DNA of 64,000 nt from Winogradskyella marina (GTDB lineage: Bacteria; Bacteroidota; Bacteroidia; Flavobacteriales; Flavobacteriaceae). The notes below the pieces were generated by a model, which was not told the DNA's origin, did not search any database, and saw nothing but the letters and a program-made list of their open reading frames with translations. The first letter of the stretch is position 1. Every line of letters starts with the position of its first letter. Where the stretch lies: contig NZ_JADOET010000006.1 in NCBI RefSeq assembly GCF_015645385.1, positions 62,001 to 126,000 of the forward strand, given 5' to 3'. This document shows, one piece after another, positions 35,058-45,010 of this stretch. Both the position numbers and the translations under genes were made by a program.

Positions 35058-36044
35058 TTATATTGACATTATATCAGAAACTCTTAAAAGTTCCTTGTTT
35101 ATTTTTGATTTTCCTTTTACAGCTTGGTCAAATGGTGTTAAATCAATAACATCGTTTTTCATACCAACCATGTAATTACTTTTTCCTGTAATTATACTTT
35201 CTACAGCTTTTACTCCCATTCTACTTGCAAAGACTCTATCGAAACATGAAGGTGCACCTCCACGTTGCATGTGTCCAAGTACAGATACTCTTACATCGTA
35301 ACCTTCCATATTCTCATCGACATAATCCTTAAGTTCAAAAACACTTTTACCTATTTTATCACCTTCGGCAACGACAACGATACTCGATGATTTTCCAGAT
35401 TTTTTACTTCGTCTCAGCGATTCAACTAACCTGTCTAATCCTAAATCTTCTTCGGGAATTAAGATTTCTTCAGCACCACCTGCTATACCAACATTTAATG
35501 CAATGTGCCCGACATCTCTACCCATCACTTCAACAAAGAACAATCTGTTATGCGAGCTGGCTGTATCTCTAATTTTATCGATAGCATCTACAACTGTATT
35601 TAAAGCTGTATCGTATCCTAATGTATGCGTTGTACCAAAAATATCGTTATCAATGGTTCCAGGAATCCCCATAACTGGAAAGTTAAATTCCTGATTAAAA
35701 ATCATGGCTCCTGTAAAACTACCATCTCCACCAATGATCACCAAAGCATCAATTCCTGCTTTTTTTAATTGGTCATAACCTTTTTGTCGACCTTCTTTTG
35801 TTCTAAACTCTTTAGAACGTGCAGATTTTAAAATTGTACCACCTTTATTAATGATACCTTTAACACTACGTGCATCCATTTCAACAAAATCTCCATCAAT
35901 GACACCTTCATATCCTCTATAAATACCGAAGCATTGAATATTATGAAAAGCACAAGTTCTTACTACGGATCTAATTGCAGCATTCATTCCTGGCGCATCT
36001 CCTCCAGAAGTTAAAACACCTATTTTTTTTATTGTTTGTAGCAT
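35058..36044 (-). CDS. pfkA: 6-phosphofructokinase
   Basis: A 328-residue ATP-dependent phosphofructokinase (group A), which makes fructose 1,6-bisphosphate. Landmarks: GVLTSGGDAPGMNAAIRSV, GGDGSFTGA (ATP site), PGTIDNDI with the proton-transfer Asp, and MGRDVGHIALNVG. The end LGHMQRGGAPSCFDR is also typical. Length is close to the 320 of E. coli PfkA. First gene of the pfkA-gapA pair. Confidence 0.96.
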   Translation of the reverse strand: MLQTIKKIGVLTSGGDAPGMNAAIRSVVRTCAFHNIQCFGIYRGYEGVIDGDFVEMDARSVKGIINKGGTILKSARSKEFRTKEGRQKGYDQLKKAGIDALVIIGGDGSFTGAMIFNQEFNFPVMGIPGTIDNDIFGTTHTLGYDTALNTVVDAIDKIRDTASSHNRLFFVEVMGRDVGHIALNVGIAGGAEEILIPEEDLGLDRLVESLRRSKKSGKSSSIVVVAEGDKIGKSVFELKDYVDENMEGYDVRVSVLGHMQRGGAPSCFDRVFASRMGVKAVESIITGKSNYMVGMKNDVIDLTPFDQAVKGKSKINKELLRVSDIMSI

Positions 36045-36179
36045 TTACGTATTTATTTACAGTAAAATTAAGAAACTCTTCATATAAAAAAGTGACTATT
36101 GTCATAAAAATAATTACTAAAAAACAATTCAAACGTTTTCGTTAATAAGTATTTAATAACTATGAAGATTTTGAAGGAT

Positions 36180-39100
36180 TTAAGGCTTCGATTTTGACTT
36201 TTCTTCTTTCATTGTCATGTAACTTGGCAATAAATCATCCTCATTTTCTTCCTTTTTATTTTCCTTCTGTCTGCTTTTATCTTTTTTGTTTTTTCCAGAA
36301 AAGATAGTTTGAAGTAATTCTTTGAACGTATCAAACTCTACATTATAAGACAAACCGACACCTTGCGTATAACCAATTTCTTCACCAAAGTTTCTAATAC
36401 TATTTTCTCTATTAAACACTTTAGCTCTAAGCGTACCATCTTCATTTAATAATAAATCGATCTGTACATCACCACTAATTACTGTTTGACTCGCACTTCC
36501 AAACGGTACACCAACCTTACCATTTACTAATACTTTATCGCTAATTTTGGTTTGAAGTGTTAATCCAAATTTATTATTGGTTTGTAATTCTGGTGTGTCT
36601 TGTCCTAGTTCTAAATCAATGCCAATATCTAAGTTTCCGTTATTTGTTCCAAATAGATTATTTACAATTCCTGTTAATCGTTCTGAAATAGTACCCGTAA
36701 AATTAGCACCACCCAAACTACTTGAAAACCCTCCTGTTGCTAAAAATATTAAGGCTTGATTATCGCGTTCATCTTTAGAAGCCAACCTATAATCTAGCTC
36801 TGATTTAACCGTTGAACTTACGTTTGGAAATCTAAAATCGAATTGAGGATCTGGCTGCTCTAACTGACCTGTTAAATGGATTTCCACTTCGACATCAATA
36901 CTTTGATTTATTGGATTATCTAATAACACAGAAGGGTTAGCGCTACCAGCATACAGAGCTTTGAGGTTAATTTCTGCGCCCAAAGGATCTCCTTCCCAAA
37001 CGATACTTCCACCTTGTTCCACCTTAAATTTCTTTTCAACAAAACCACCGTATTTAAAATTATAGGTTCCGTCGTAAACCACAAAATCTCCCCACATATT
37101 AAAGGTTCCATTGGTATTAATTAAGAAATTTAATCCTCCTACTCCTCTACCTTTTATGGTGCTTCCGGCTTCTTTATCTATTACTATTTCTATGGTTGCG
37201 TTTTGGTTTACATTTAAATCAAAATCTAAAACCAATCCTTTAACTTCTATAGTTTCCGTTAGCTCTCCTTTAACTCTGGCTGCTTTTTCTTCAGGACTTA
37301 AAAAGTGTATAAATGAATTATCCCCAAAACTTTCAGAATCATTAAGCGGAATAAAAAATTCAGTTCCGGCTTCAGTTCTTCCATTTATAACTTTGATGGT
37401 TAATTGATCTGTTGGTCCTTTAATTTCAGCTCTTCCTGAAATAAATCCTGTTCCATAGTACAATTCGTCTTCAGATTCTTCTGTGTTTAACACTAAAAGT
37501 CGGTCTGTATTTAATTCTAATCCTAGTTTCCAATCTGAAAAATTATTATGCGCAATAACTCCGTTTAAACTTCCTTTAGAAAAGTATTTAGAATCTGTCA
37601 TAGCAACATCATTAAAGATAAATTGCTGACCTCTTAGCGATACCTTAGAGTCAAAATCAAATCCATAATCTACATTAAGATACGGAATAGATAAACCAGC
37701 TCTATCTAATAACAACTCGCCATAAATTGCGGGTTTTTTTAAACTACCTGTTACATTGGCATAACCAGATACCAAGCCTCTAATATTACTAATAACTCCT
37801 TCGCCTAATGGATTTAATGGATCTAATAAAAACTCTTCGAAATTAACATTTAGGTCTATCTCAGGGTTATTATCGGCAACATCTATGGTTCCTTTTGCGT
37901 CTAATGATTTTAAATTATCATTAATTAAAGTGACATCTACATTATAGTTGGTTATAGAATTATTACCTTCAATATTGGCTTTAAGATTTCCTAAATCGTA
38001 ATCGTTTACAAAAAAGCCACTTATTTCTACGTTAGATTTTGGTAAATATACTCCGTCTTTTTGCACCACATCTAAATTACCATTTACAATACCTTTGAGT
38101 GCCAAACTATCTATGCGAGGCGTAATTTTTACTAACTCAACATCTTTAAAATCTACATTAAAGTCTTTGTTGGTTGAATCTGTTACTTTTCCTGATACTA
38201 AAATTTCTTCGCTATCGTGGGTTATTCTGATTGGAAAAATGTCGAATGTTTTAAAGTCCCTATCAAACGTTACTTTATTTAAGGTGTCTTTTTCAGAGTT
38301 TAACTGCCAATCAAACCCTTTAAATTTTAAGTCAGATTTTCTAATGCCTACTACAGATTTATTAGATTCGTCTATAGTGTAAAACAGATTTAAATTAAAA
38401 TCATCAGCATTATTTGTTCCTCCTTTAAATTCAGACTTAAATAATAAAGTATCTCGTTTTGTAACGTTTATAAGGCTAAATTGAGAAGCGTTATAAATCC
38501 CAGCACTTAGACTATCAATCTCTACATAGGTATTATATAAGGGATTACTATTATCAACATCTATATTAATATTGGTGGCAAAATAATCTTGAAATTTAAT
38601 TTCAGGCGAATTAAAGGTAAGTTCAAAGCCTTTTTCGTCGGTTTCAATACGGCCTTCAATAAAAGTATTTTTTCCAAGGATGAGATCTTTGAAAAATACG
38701 GTGGCAATTTTTGAATAAATATTGAATCTAAAATCGACATACTGATTGGCATCAACGACATTCGGAACATAATTAGTGTAAATACTTCCAACAGAGTTTT
38801 CTACTAAACCTAAGAGGTCTTTAGTTTTAAACTGTCCTGTAATTTTACCATCTATAATATCTGGTGAGTTTATAGAAATTGTACGCTCATTATCTTCAAA
38901 GGTGGATACAATATCAAAATCTTGAAAATTGTAATTACTATCTTGATTTTTATACGTTGTGTTCTTAATATTAATAGCTCCAACGGCATTATCTAAAGTT
39001 GTACCTGTTGCAGACATAGTTACTAATCCTCTAAACTCCGAAATACTATCTCTAGTAACAAAATTTAAATTGCTTAGGTTAGCATAACCAACGTTAGCTT

Positions 39101-40601
39101 TAAAGTCGAATTTTTTAAGGTCTTCAGAAAAATCAGCTAAACCATTGAAATCAATTTGTAAGTTTAAATCTTCTACTTTTACTATACCGTTAAAAATACT
39201 ATTTCCAAGATCTCCAGAAAGTGTGATATCTCTATACGTGTAACCGTTATAATCTAACACAAAGACATCTCCTTTTACATCTGTCTTTAAATTTTTTACT
39301 GTAAACCCTTTCCCATCAACATCTAAATTTAAAGAGGTCGTTTTTACCAATGGATTATTGATGAGTTCTCCAATATTAAATTCATCTAAAACAATGTTTC
39401 CGATGTAACTGGCATTATCAATATTATCTATGTTTGTAAGTTGTAAATTAGATTTAATAAAACCTAAATCGGTATCGATATCTAAATCGGCTTCAACGCG
39501 TTTAGCTGTAATAAATGATGTTCCGGTTATTTTGAAATTACCAACTTTTGAAATCACACTTGGAATAGACTTACCTAACAGTTTTGGTAGTAACGCTGTT
39601 AAGTCTCTATAGTTTGACGCTAAATTTTGAAAATTTCCACGCAAAGCAAAACTATCATCTTCCTTACTAAATAAATTTTTAAACGTAATATCACCAATGA
39701 TTCTGGTATTTGTAGTTGTACTAATATTGAGATTTTTAGCTTCAAGATTATTTAGTGTACCAGATAAATCTGCATTGAAATTTGCATGCTGACTAACACC
39801 AAATTCATCAAAAAACACGTTGAGTTCTGTTAAGGAAATATCCGACTCTCTAAAACTTGCGACTACATTAACCTTGTCTGTAAATTGTTTAAAATCTTCT
39901 CGGTTGTAATTAAATCTTAAATCCCCTTTTAACTCAGATTGTTCAGTGGTTATGTTAAGATCTCCAAAAGACATATGATCTAGTGTATATTCAAAATTTG
40001 CCATTAAATTCTTAACCGCAATGCCTCTGCTATCTATAAAACTGAACTTATTAATACGAGAACTTACCTCAGGACCATTAATTAAAAAATTAGTGGTATT
40101 TGCATATAACTCTGTGAATTCAAATATTTTTGGTGTTTCTAAATTTTCGTCAGTTAGTCTAAATATTCCTCCTTCAATAGAAACATCGCTCGAAGAAAAT
40201 AGAAACTCACTAGGACCAACTCTTGGGTTATCGCTGTCAAATTTCGCAACAAAAACATCTAAATTAGTATCGTTTTCTCCTTTATAGGTTTTTAAGTTAA
40301 ATAACACATCTTGAAGATCAATATCCCCAAAATTGAGTTTACTGTTCAACAAATTCCGAAAACTAATAATCGAACTGTTTAATTCGCCAACACTAATAAG
40401 CGTATCTTGTTTGTAATCTCTAATCAGTATATCTTTCAACTCAACATCACCATTGATCTGAAGCCCAACACGACCAATATTTATATCTGTTTTAAAATCG
40501 TTATTTACTCTATCGGTTGCGTATCTTCCTAACTTAGTTTGTACAGCCGGAATCGATAGCACCAAAAACAAAATGAAAAAAAGCAGCAGTATAATTGCCA
40601 C
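36180..40601 (-). CDS. tamB: TamB-family translocation/assembly module protein (DUF490)
   Basis: A 1473-residue envelope protein. A single N-terminal hydrophobic helix (residues 2-18) anchors it in the inner membrane. The rest is a long beta-rich region with repeating patterns (beta-taco-like). The C-terminal part (about 1060-1420) is the conserved DUF490 domain, with GRGVGGLNFLINTNGTFNMW and QALIFLATGGFSSSL. TamB and relatives bridge the two membranes and move lipid or help outer-membrane protein assembly. The start is GTG at 40601; the frame stays open for about 12 more codons without an ATG (RILKILGKIV), so the true start may be slightly upstream. Divergent from tsaD, an arrangement common in Flavobacteriia. 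The final 50 residues are highly charged. Confidence 0.9.
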   Translation of the reverse strand: MAIILLLFFILFLVLSIPAVQTKLGRYATDRVNNDFKTDINIGRVGLQINGDVELKDILIRDYKQDTLISVGELNSSIISFRNLLNSKLNFGDIDLQDVLFNLKTYKGENDTNLDVFVAKFDSDNPRVGPSEFLFSSSDVSIEGGIFRLTDENLETPKIFEFTELYANTTNFLINGPEVSSRINKFSFIDSRGIAVKNLMANFEYTLDHMSFGDLNITTEQSELKGDLRFNYNREDFKQFTDKVNVVASFRESDISLTELNVFFDEFGVSQHANFNADLSGTLNNLEAKNLNISTTTNTRIIGDITFKNLFSKEDDSFALRGNFQNLASNYRDLTALLPKLLGKSIPSVISKVGNFKITGTSFITAKRVEADLDIDTDLGFIKSNLQLTNIDNIDNASYIGNIVLDEFNIGELINNPLVKTTSLNLDVDGKGFTVKNLKTDVKGDVFVLDYNGYTYRDITLSGDLGNSIFNGIVKVEDLNLQIDFNGLADFSEDLKKFDFKANVGYANLSNLNFVTRDSISEFRGLVTMSATGTTLDNAVGAINIKNTTYKNQDSNYNFQDFDIVSTFEDNERTISINSPDIIDGKITGQFKTKDLLGLVENSVGSIYTNYVPNVVDANQYVDFRFNIYSKIATVFFKDLILGKNTFIEGRIETDEKGFELTFNSPEIKFQDYFATNINIDVDNSNPLYNTYVEIDSLSAGIYNASQFSLINVTKRDTLLFKSEFKGGTNNADDFNLNLFYTIDESNKSVVGIRKSDLKFKGFDWQLNSEKDTLNKVTFDRDFKTFDIFPIRITHDSEEILVSGKVTDSTNKDFNVDFKDVELVKITPRIDSLALKGIVNGNLDVVQKDGVYLPKSNVEISGFFVNDYDLGNLKANIEGNNSITNYNVDVTLINDNLKSLDAKGTIDVADNNPEIDLNVNFEEFLLDPLNPLGEGVISNIRGLVSGYANVTGSLKKPAIYGELLLDRAGLSIPYLNVDYGFDFDSKVSLRGQQFIFNDVAMTDSKYFSKGSLNGVIAHNNFSDWKLGLELNTDRLLVLNTEESEDELYYGTGFISGRAEIKGPTDQLTIKVINGRTEAGTEFFIPLNDSESFGDNSFIHFLSPEEKAARVKGELTETIEVKGLVLDFDLNVNQNATIEIVIDKEAGSTIKGRGVGGLNFLINTNGTFNMWGDFVVYDGTYNFKYGGFVEKKFKVEQGGSIVWEGDPLGAEINLKALYAGSANPSVLLDNPINQSIDVEVEIHLTGQLEQPDPQFDFRFPNVSSTVKSELDYRLASKDERDNQALIFLATGGFSSSLGGANFTGTISERLTGIVNNLFGTNNGNLDIGIDLELGQDTPELQTNNKFGLTLQTKISDKVLVNGKVGVPFGSASQTVISGDVQIDLLLNEDGTLRAKVFNRENSIRNFGEEIGYTQGVGLSYNVEFDTFKELLQTIFSGKNKKDKSRQKENKKEENEDDLLPSYMTMKEEKSKSKP

Positions 40602-40656
40602 AATTTTCCCTAATATTTTGAGTATCCGTTTGATGATTTACTTTATGATTTCTTAT

Positions 40657-40664
40657 TACCTTTG
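40657..40664 (+). promoter_or_regulatory. TACCTTTG -7 box for tsaD
   Basis: A perfect TAnnTTTG match 75 bases before the tsaD ATG, with a TTG at 40630-40632 (24-base spacer). It lies in the divergent tamB/tsaD spacer. Confidence 0.5.
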
Positions 40665-40739
40665 TCCTTACAATACGTTGTTAATAAGGTAATGGACTTT
40701 ACCTGGTAAAATTAACAATTATTGTGCCTAATATCGACT

Positions 40740-41762
40740 ATGGAAAAAGAAAATATTTATATCCTTGGAATTGAATCATCTTGTGACGATACAAGTGCTG
40801 CAATTCTTTGTAATAACCAGATTTTAAGCAATATAGTTGCCGACCAAAAAATACATGCCGAATATGGAGGTGTTGTTCCAGAATTGGCGTCGCGAGCACA
40901 CCAACAAAATATTGTTCCTGTTGTTCACCAAGCGCTTGAAAAAGCAAACATAAAAAAAGAGCAATTAAGTGCAATTGCCTTTACACGAGGTCCTGGATTA
41001 ATGGGTTCTTTATTAGTGGGAACGTCTTTTGCTAAATCATTAGCTTATGGTTTAGATATTCCGTTGATTGATGTTAACCACATGCAAGCTCATATTTTAG
41101 CACATTTTATAGACGAAAAAGATCACAACAAACCACCATTTCCATTTTTAGCCATGACGATTTCTGGTGGACATACACAGATTGTAAAAGTGTCTAGTTA
41201 TTTTGAAATGGACGTTCTTGGAGAAACGGTTGACGATGCCGTTGGTGAAGCTTACGATAAAAGTGGAAAAGTTTTAGGCTTAGGTTATCCTGCTGGTCCG
41301 GAAATAGACAGACGTGCACAACTTGGAAATCCGAAAGCCTACCAGTTTACAAAACCAAAAGTTGATGGCTTGAATTTTAGTTTTTCAGGATTAAAGACTA
41401 ATATCCTTTATTTTGTTCAGCGTGAAGTGAAAGCGAATCCTAATTTTATTGAAGAAAATCTCAATGATATTTGTGCCTCAATTCAATATACCATCATCGG
41501 AATTTTGATGGCGAAGTTAAAACTAGCCGTTAAACAAACTGGTATAAAACATATTGCCATTGGTGGAGGTGTTTCTGCAAATTCGGGTATTAGAAAAGCC
41601 TTAAAAGATGCTGAACAGAAATTTGGATGGACAAGCTACATTCCAAAATTTGAATACACTACAGATAATGCCGCCATGATTGCTATTGTTGGTTACTTGA
41701 AATATTTAGAAAAAGATTTTTCTGATTTTGATGTGATGGCAACTGCACGATTGAAACTGTAA
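40740..41762 (+). CDS. tsaD: tRNA threonylcarbamoyladenosine biosynthesis protein TsaD
   Basis: A 340-residue ASKHA-fold protein which, with TsaB and TsaE, transfers the threonylcarbamoyl group to A37 of ANN-decoding tRNAs. ILGIESSCDDTSAAI is the start; HMQAH provides the metal-binding histidines. SGGHTQIVKV, GEAYDKSGKVLGLGYPAGP and GGGVSANSGIRKAL are typical. The start at 40740 (MEKENIYIL) is chosen because the six extra residues of the longer frame (MCLIST) do not match the family. It is divergent from tamB. Confidence 0.97.
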   Translation: MEKENIYILGIESSCDDTSAAILCNNQILSNIVADQKIHAEYGGVVPELASRAHQQNIVPVVHQALEKANIKKEQLSAIAFTRGPGLMGSLLVGTSFAKSLAYGLDIPLIDVNHMQAHILAHFIDEKDHNKPPFPFLAMTISGGHTQIVKVSSYFEMDVLGETVDDAVGEAYDKSGKVLGLGYPAGPEIDRRAQLGNPKAYQFTKPKVDGLNFSFSGLKTNILYFVQREVKANPNFIEENLNDICASIQYTIIGILMAKLKLAVKQTGIKHIAIGGGVSANSGIRKALKDAEQKFGWTSYIPKFEYTTDNAAMIAIVGYLKYLEKDFSDFDVMATARLKL

Positions 41763-41779
41763 TTTTAAAAACACCATTT

Positions 41780-41862
41780 ACGTTCTCTGTGTATCTCTGT
41801 GGAACTCTATGTGTATCAGTGTAATTACAATAACGGAGAGATACACGGAGAAAATGAGATGC
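41780..41862. repeat. Dispersed CTCTGTGTATCTCTGTGG repeat
   Basis: The words TTCTCTGTGTATCTCTGTGG and CGGAGAGATACACGGAGAAA are near reverse complements and could form a stem. Relatives are at 18317-18357 and 6008-6047. It lies in the 278-base gap after tsaD, which otherwise shows only AT-rich sequence. Confidence 0.65.
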
Positions 41863-42040
41863 ACGGAAAAATGAGAAATAGAATCATAACCTCGGTTAAA
41901 TTCAGAAAATTACATCTTAAGAAAATCTATTTTCAAAATTGTTAAAACATCTGTTAACATCCTTACAACCTTTACTTCAATAGTGTCTTAAAATTTAGTT
42001 GTTTTGCAATAACCCAAATCAAACCAAATTCAATTCAATT

Positions 42041-42673
42041 ATGAAACACTTATTTACACTTTTACTTTTTATACCTTTATTTAGCTTCTCTCAAGACGCA
42101 TTTGAACAACAACTCGATTCAATTTCAACCTCAGAAGAAGCGACATCATTTATAAAAGAAAACAGATCTAGTAAAGGCAAATTGTTTACGTTCAATAAAG
42201 CAAAACATAAAACCAGATTAGCTAACGACCTGTTTAATTTGTCCAAAGGTGGAAAAAAAGTCATTAGAACAGACTTTAAAAAAACCTATTATAAAGTAAT
42301 AGATAAGGCTGAAGTAGATTATTATAAATTCAATATCATTGTCATTGATGCCTCAAAATCATCAAGCAAAGAAGCCATATCTAAACGCAATAAAGTACTC
42401 GCACAATACCACGAAGGTTATAGATTTAAAGATTTAGCTAGACATCATTCTAGTGGAAATACCGCAAAAACAAAAGGAGATACAGGTTGGATAAAAGCAG
42501 GCGATATGTCAGCGGCTTTTGATGCTGTTGCACTTAATGAAAACCATGGCATTAACGATGTTTTTACGGTTGATGACATTGAAAATAAAAAATACTACCT
42601 CGCTATTAAAACTGAAAATAGAACACCTATTGAAGAAATTACAGTTTTAAAATTCACAGAAGATATTGAGTAA
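42041..42673 (+). CDS. Parvulin-type peptidyl-prolyl isomerase, exported
   Basis: A 210-residue protein with an N-terminal signal peptide (MKHLFTLLLFIPLFSFSQ). A parvulin-like rotamase domain follows in the C-terminal two thirds: ISKRNKVLAQYHEGYRFKDLARHHSS, then the signature GDTGWIKAGDMSAAFDAVA. Probably periplasmic and involved in folding of envelope proteins. The start at 42041 is chosen because the signal begins there; the longer frame from 41999 adds unrelated residues. It overlaps rsmE by one base (TAATG), so the two are coupled. Confidence 0.88.
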   Translation: MKHLFTLLLFIPLFSFSQDAFEQQLDSISTSEEATSFIKENRSSKGKLFTFNKAKHKTRLANDLFNLSKGGKKVIRTDFKKTYYKVIDKAEVDYYKFNIIVIDASKSSSKEAISKRNKVLAQYHEGYRFKDLARHHSSGNTAKTKGDTGWIKAGDMSAAFDAVALNENHGINDVFTVDDIENKKYYLAIKTENRTPIEEITVLKFTEDIE

Positions 42674-43377
42674 TGCAGTTATTCTACAACGCAAATATTT
42701 CCGAAAACGATACCAGCTTTAGTTTTGATAAAGACGAAAGCAGACATATTGCAAAAGTTTTACGAAAAACTATTGGAGACACCTTACATATTACCAATGG
42801 TAATGGTTGGTTATTTACTGCCGAAATCACATTAGCAGATCAAAAACATTGTACGGTTTCTATTCTATCTAAAAGCAAAGAGCCTAAACGTAATTACAAT
42901 CTTCATTTAGCTGTTGCACCAACAAAAATGAACGATAGATACGAATGGTTTTTAGAAAAAGCTACTGAAATTGGTGTCGAAAGTATTACCCCAATAATTT
43001 GCGATCATAGCGAACGCAAGGTTGTAAAGATTGAACGTTTTGAAAAAATAATTCAATCTGCCATGAAACAATCACTGCACTATTATTTGCCAAAATTAAA
43101 TGCGCCAATTACTTTTAAAGATTTTATAAATCAAGATTTAAAGGGACAGATTTTTATTGCGCATTGTGAAGAAACAGATAAAAAATCTTTAAAGTCGCAA
43201 TTACAACCTGCGGTAGATATCACTATTTTAATTGGACCAGAAGGTGATTTTAGCGTTAAAGAAATCGAAATGGCCTTGCAGCACCAGTTTATTCCTGTAA
43301 CTTTGGGTGAGACACGTTTACGAACAGAAACAGCTGCCATTGTTGCTTGTCATTCTGTGGCGTTTTTAAATGAATAG
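42673..43377 (+). CDS. rsmE: 16S rRNA (uracil1498-N3)-methyltransferase
   Basis: A 234-residue SPOUT-class methyltransferase that methylates U1498 of 16S rRNA. The N-terminal PUA-like part has DESRHIAKVLRKTIGDTLHI. The C-terminal SPOUT domain shows MNDRYEWFLEKATEIGVESI, the LIGPEGDFSVKEI knot loop and LGETRLRTETAAIVAC. Normal length (about 235). Its ATG overlaps the parvulin stop. Confidence 0.95.
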   Translation: MQLFYNANISENDTSFSFDKDESRHIAKVLRKTIGDTLHITNGNGWLFTAEITLADQKHCTVSILSKSKEPKRNYNLHLAVAPTKMNDRYEWFLEKATEIGVESITPIICDHSERKVVKIERFEKIIQSAMKQSLHYYLPKLNAPITFKDFINQDLKGQIFIAHCEETDKKSLKSQLQPAVDITILIGPEGDFSVKEIEMALQHQFIPVTLGETRLRTETAAIVACHSVAFLNE

Positions 43378-44023
43378 ACTAATGAGACTCATTTTTACTA
43401 TATTTTTTTCACTTTTTACTTTGTTCTTGTTTTCTCAAGACGTCGCCATTTTAAAATATAAAGGTGGTGGAGATTGGTACAGTAACCCTACAGCTTTACC
43501 TAATTTAGTAAAGTATTGTAATGATAATATTGGTACTAATATTAACGAAAGTATTCAAACTGTAGAAGTAGGAAGTATTGATATTTTTCAATTTCCTTTA
43601 TTACACATGACAGGTCATGGCAATGTGTTTTTCTCCGATGATGATGTAGAAAACCTAAGAAACTACCTTATTTCTGGTGGCTTTCTTCATATTGATGATA
43701 ATTATGGCATGGAACCTTACATTACTAAGGAGCTAAAAAAAGTATTTCCGAATAGTGAATTAATTGAAATTCCTAAGGATCATAAACTATTTAGTGCGGC
43801 TTTTGAATTTCAGAATGGATTACCTAAAATTCATGAACACGATGGAAAAACACCACAAGCATTTGGGATTTTTCACGACAGCAGATTAGTCTTATTATTT
43901 ACTTTTGAAAGTGATTTAGGAGATGGTTGGGAAGATCAAGAAGTTCACAACGACCCTGAAGATGTACGTGAAAAAGCACTTAAAATGGGAGCTAATATCG
44001 TAAAGTATGTTTTTGAGAATTAG
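43370..44023 (+). CDS. DUF4159 domain protein, exported
   Basis: A 217-residue protein with a signal peptide (MRLIFTIFFSLFTLFLFSQ) and a single DUF4159 domain: FPLLHMTGHGNVFFSDDDVENL, GGFLHIDDNYGMEP, and GWEDQEVHNDPEDVREKALK. The fold is related to class I glutamine amidotransferase-like proteins. Function unknown; it is common in Bacteroidota next to rsmE. An alternative start at 43382 (four residues shorter) would avoid overlap with rsmE and place the signal peptide at the very N-terminus. Confidence 0.88.
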   Translation: MNRLMRLIFTIFFSLFTLFLFSQDVAILKYKGGGDWYSNPTALPNLVKYCNDNIGTNINESIQTVEVGSIDIFQFPLLHMTGHGNVFFSDDDVENLRNYLISGGFLHIDDNYGMEPYITKELKKVFPNSELIEIPKDHKLFSAAFEFQNGLPKIHEHDGKTPQAFGIFHDSRLVLLFTFESDLGDGWEDQEVHNDPEDVREKALKMGANIVKYVFEN

Positions 44024-44058
44024 ATTTATTGGAATCAAGAACAAAGACTAAACAGATT

Positions 44059-44265
44059 ATGAAGAGCTTTTCTCTTAAATATAAAATTGTTGCTTTCCTA
44101 TTAGTTTTGGCTTTTACATTTCAAACTATGGAATCTATTAATAGCCATACTTACGCTACTGGTTTATCAAACTTTCATGAAGATTGCCCAAAAGGAATAA
44201 CGTGTTGTTTTGGTCATTCCTACCATTCTATTTATAAATGCGGAAAAGCGAATCATATTAATTAA
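44059..44265 (+). CDS. Small exported cysteine-rich protein, hypothetical
   Basis: A 68-residue protein: MKSFSLKYKIVAFLLVLAF is a signal peptide or anchor. The short mature part has four cysteines (EDCPKGITCCFGHSYHS, then YKCGKAN), perhaps disulphide-bonded. The TTG-started frame from 44029 is less likely. It lies between DUF4159 and the TrmH-like gene on the same strand. No family recognised. Confidence 0.55.
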   Translation: MKSFSLKYKIVAFLLVLAFTFQTMESINSHTYATGLSNFHEDCPKGITCCFGHSYHSIYKCGKANHIN

Positions 44266-44327
44266 ATAATCAAAGTAACGTTTGAATCAGCGAAACGTCA
44301 TGCTTCGTGTTTCTATCTTCTAATTTT

Positions 44328-44831
44328 ATGCAACTCAACCATTACAATTCCAACTTCAAAAAACAAAAACACCCAATTAAAGTCATTTGCGATAATGTTA
44401 CCAATGCTCCAAATATTGGAAGCTTATTCAGAATTGCCGATGCCTTTGGTGTAGAAGAACTCATTTTTTGTGGTTCAGATATTCCATTTGGAAAACGCAT
44501 GACAAAAACGTCGCGTTCTACTGAAAAGTATGTTAGCTATCGTATTGAAGACGGAATTGAAACTCAAATTAAAGCTTTAAAAGCTAATAATTATTATTTA
44601 ATTGCTTTAGAAATTTCTGAAAACAGTCAACCATTAACAGAGTTTAAAATACAAACTAATCAACCTATTGCATTAATTTTGGGTGATGAGAATTTTGGAG
44701 TTGCAGAAGCTGTGCTAAAGCAAGTGGATGCTGTAGTTCATATAAATATGTTTGGAAATAATAGTAGTATGAATGTGGTACAAGCCACAGGTATTGCACT
44801 TTATGAAATCACAAAACAACTTAACAATTAG
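44328..44831 (+). CDS. TrmH/SpoU-family RNA 2'-O-methyltransferase
   Basis: A 167-residue SPOUT protein. The ATG at 44328 (MQLNHYNSNF) is preferred over the longer frame (44307). Motif 1 is NVTNAPNIGSLFRIADAFG, motif 2 ALILGDENFGVAEAVL, and motif 3 NNSSMNVVQATGIALYE, the three SpoU motifs. It methylates a ribose in tRNA or rRNA; which one cannot be read from sequence. The single-domain form resembles TrmL or the catalytic half of TrmH. Cytoplasmic. Confidence 0.93.
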   Translation: MQLNHYNSNFKKQKHPIKVICDNVTNAPNIGSLFRIADAFGVEELIFCGSDIPFGKRMTKTSRSTEKYVSYRIEDGIETQIKALKANNYYLIALEISENSQPLTEFKIQTNQPIALILGDENFGVAEAVLKQVDAVVHINMFGNNSSMNVVQATGIALYEITKQLNN

Positions 44832-45010
44832 TTTTCCTGAAAGGTTTAAAATACCCTGTTGGTATGAAATATAATTTTAAAAATTACACCTAAAAGGTCT
44901 ACAAGTCCTTGCTGAATTGTGAACAGATAGCTACCAAGCAATGCTATTCAACATCTTTAACTATATTTAACCCATAAAAGGAGCTAATTAAAAGCAATAA
45001 ATACGAATAC

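Noticed and set aside
37111-37407. Plus-strand frames inside tamB and similar antisense frames in adaA-like, LRR and DUF4132 genes
   Set aside because: They are shadows of long, well-supported genes on the other strand or in another frame.
40722-40739. Upstream start for tsaD
   Set aside because: The added residues MCLIST do not belong to the conserved TsaD N-terminus, which begins just after MEKEN.
44832-45010. Possible small RNA or riboswitch before the AI-2E gene
   Set aside because: No stable conserved fold, terminator or recognisable ligand-binding motif could be read.
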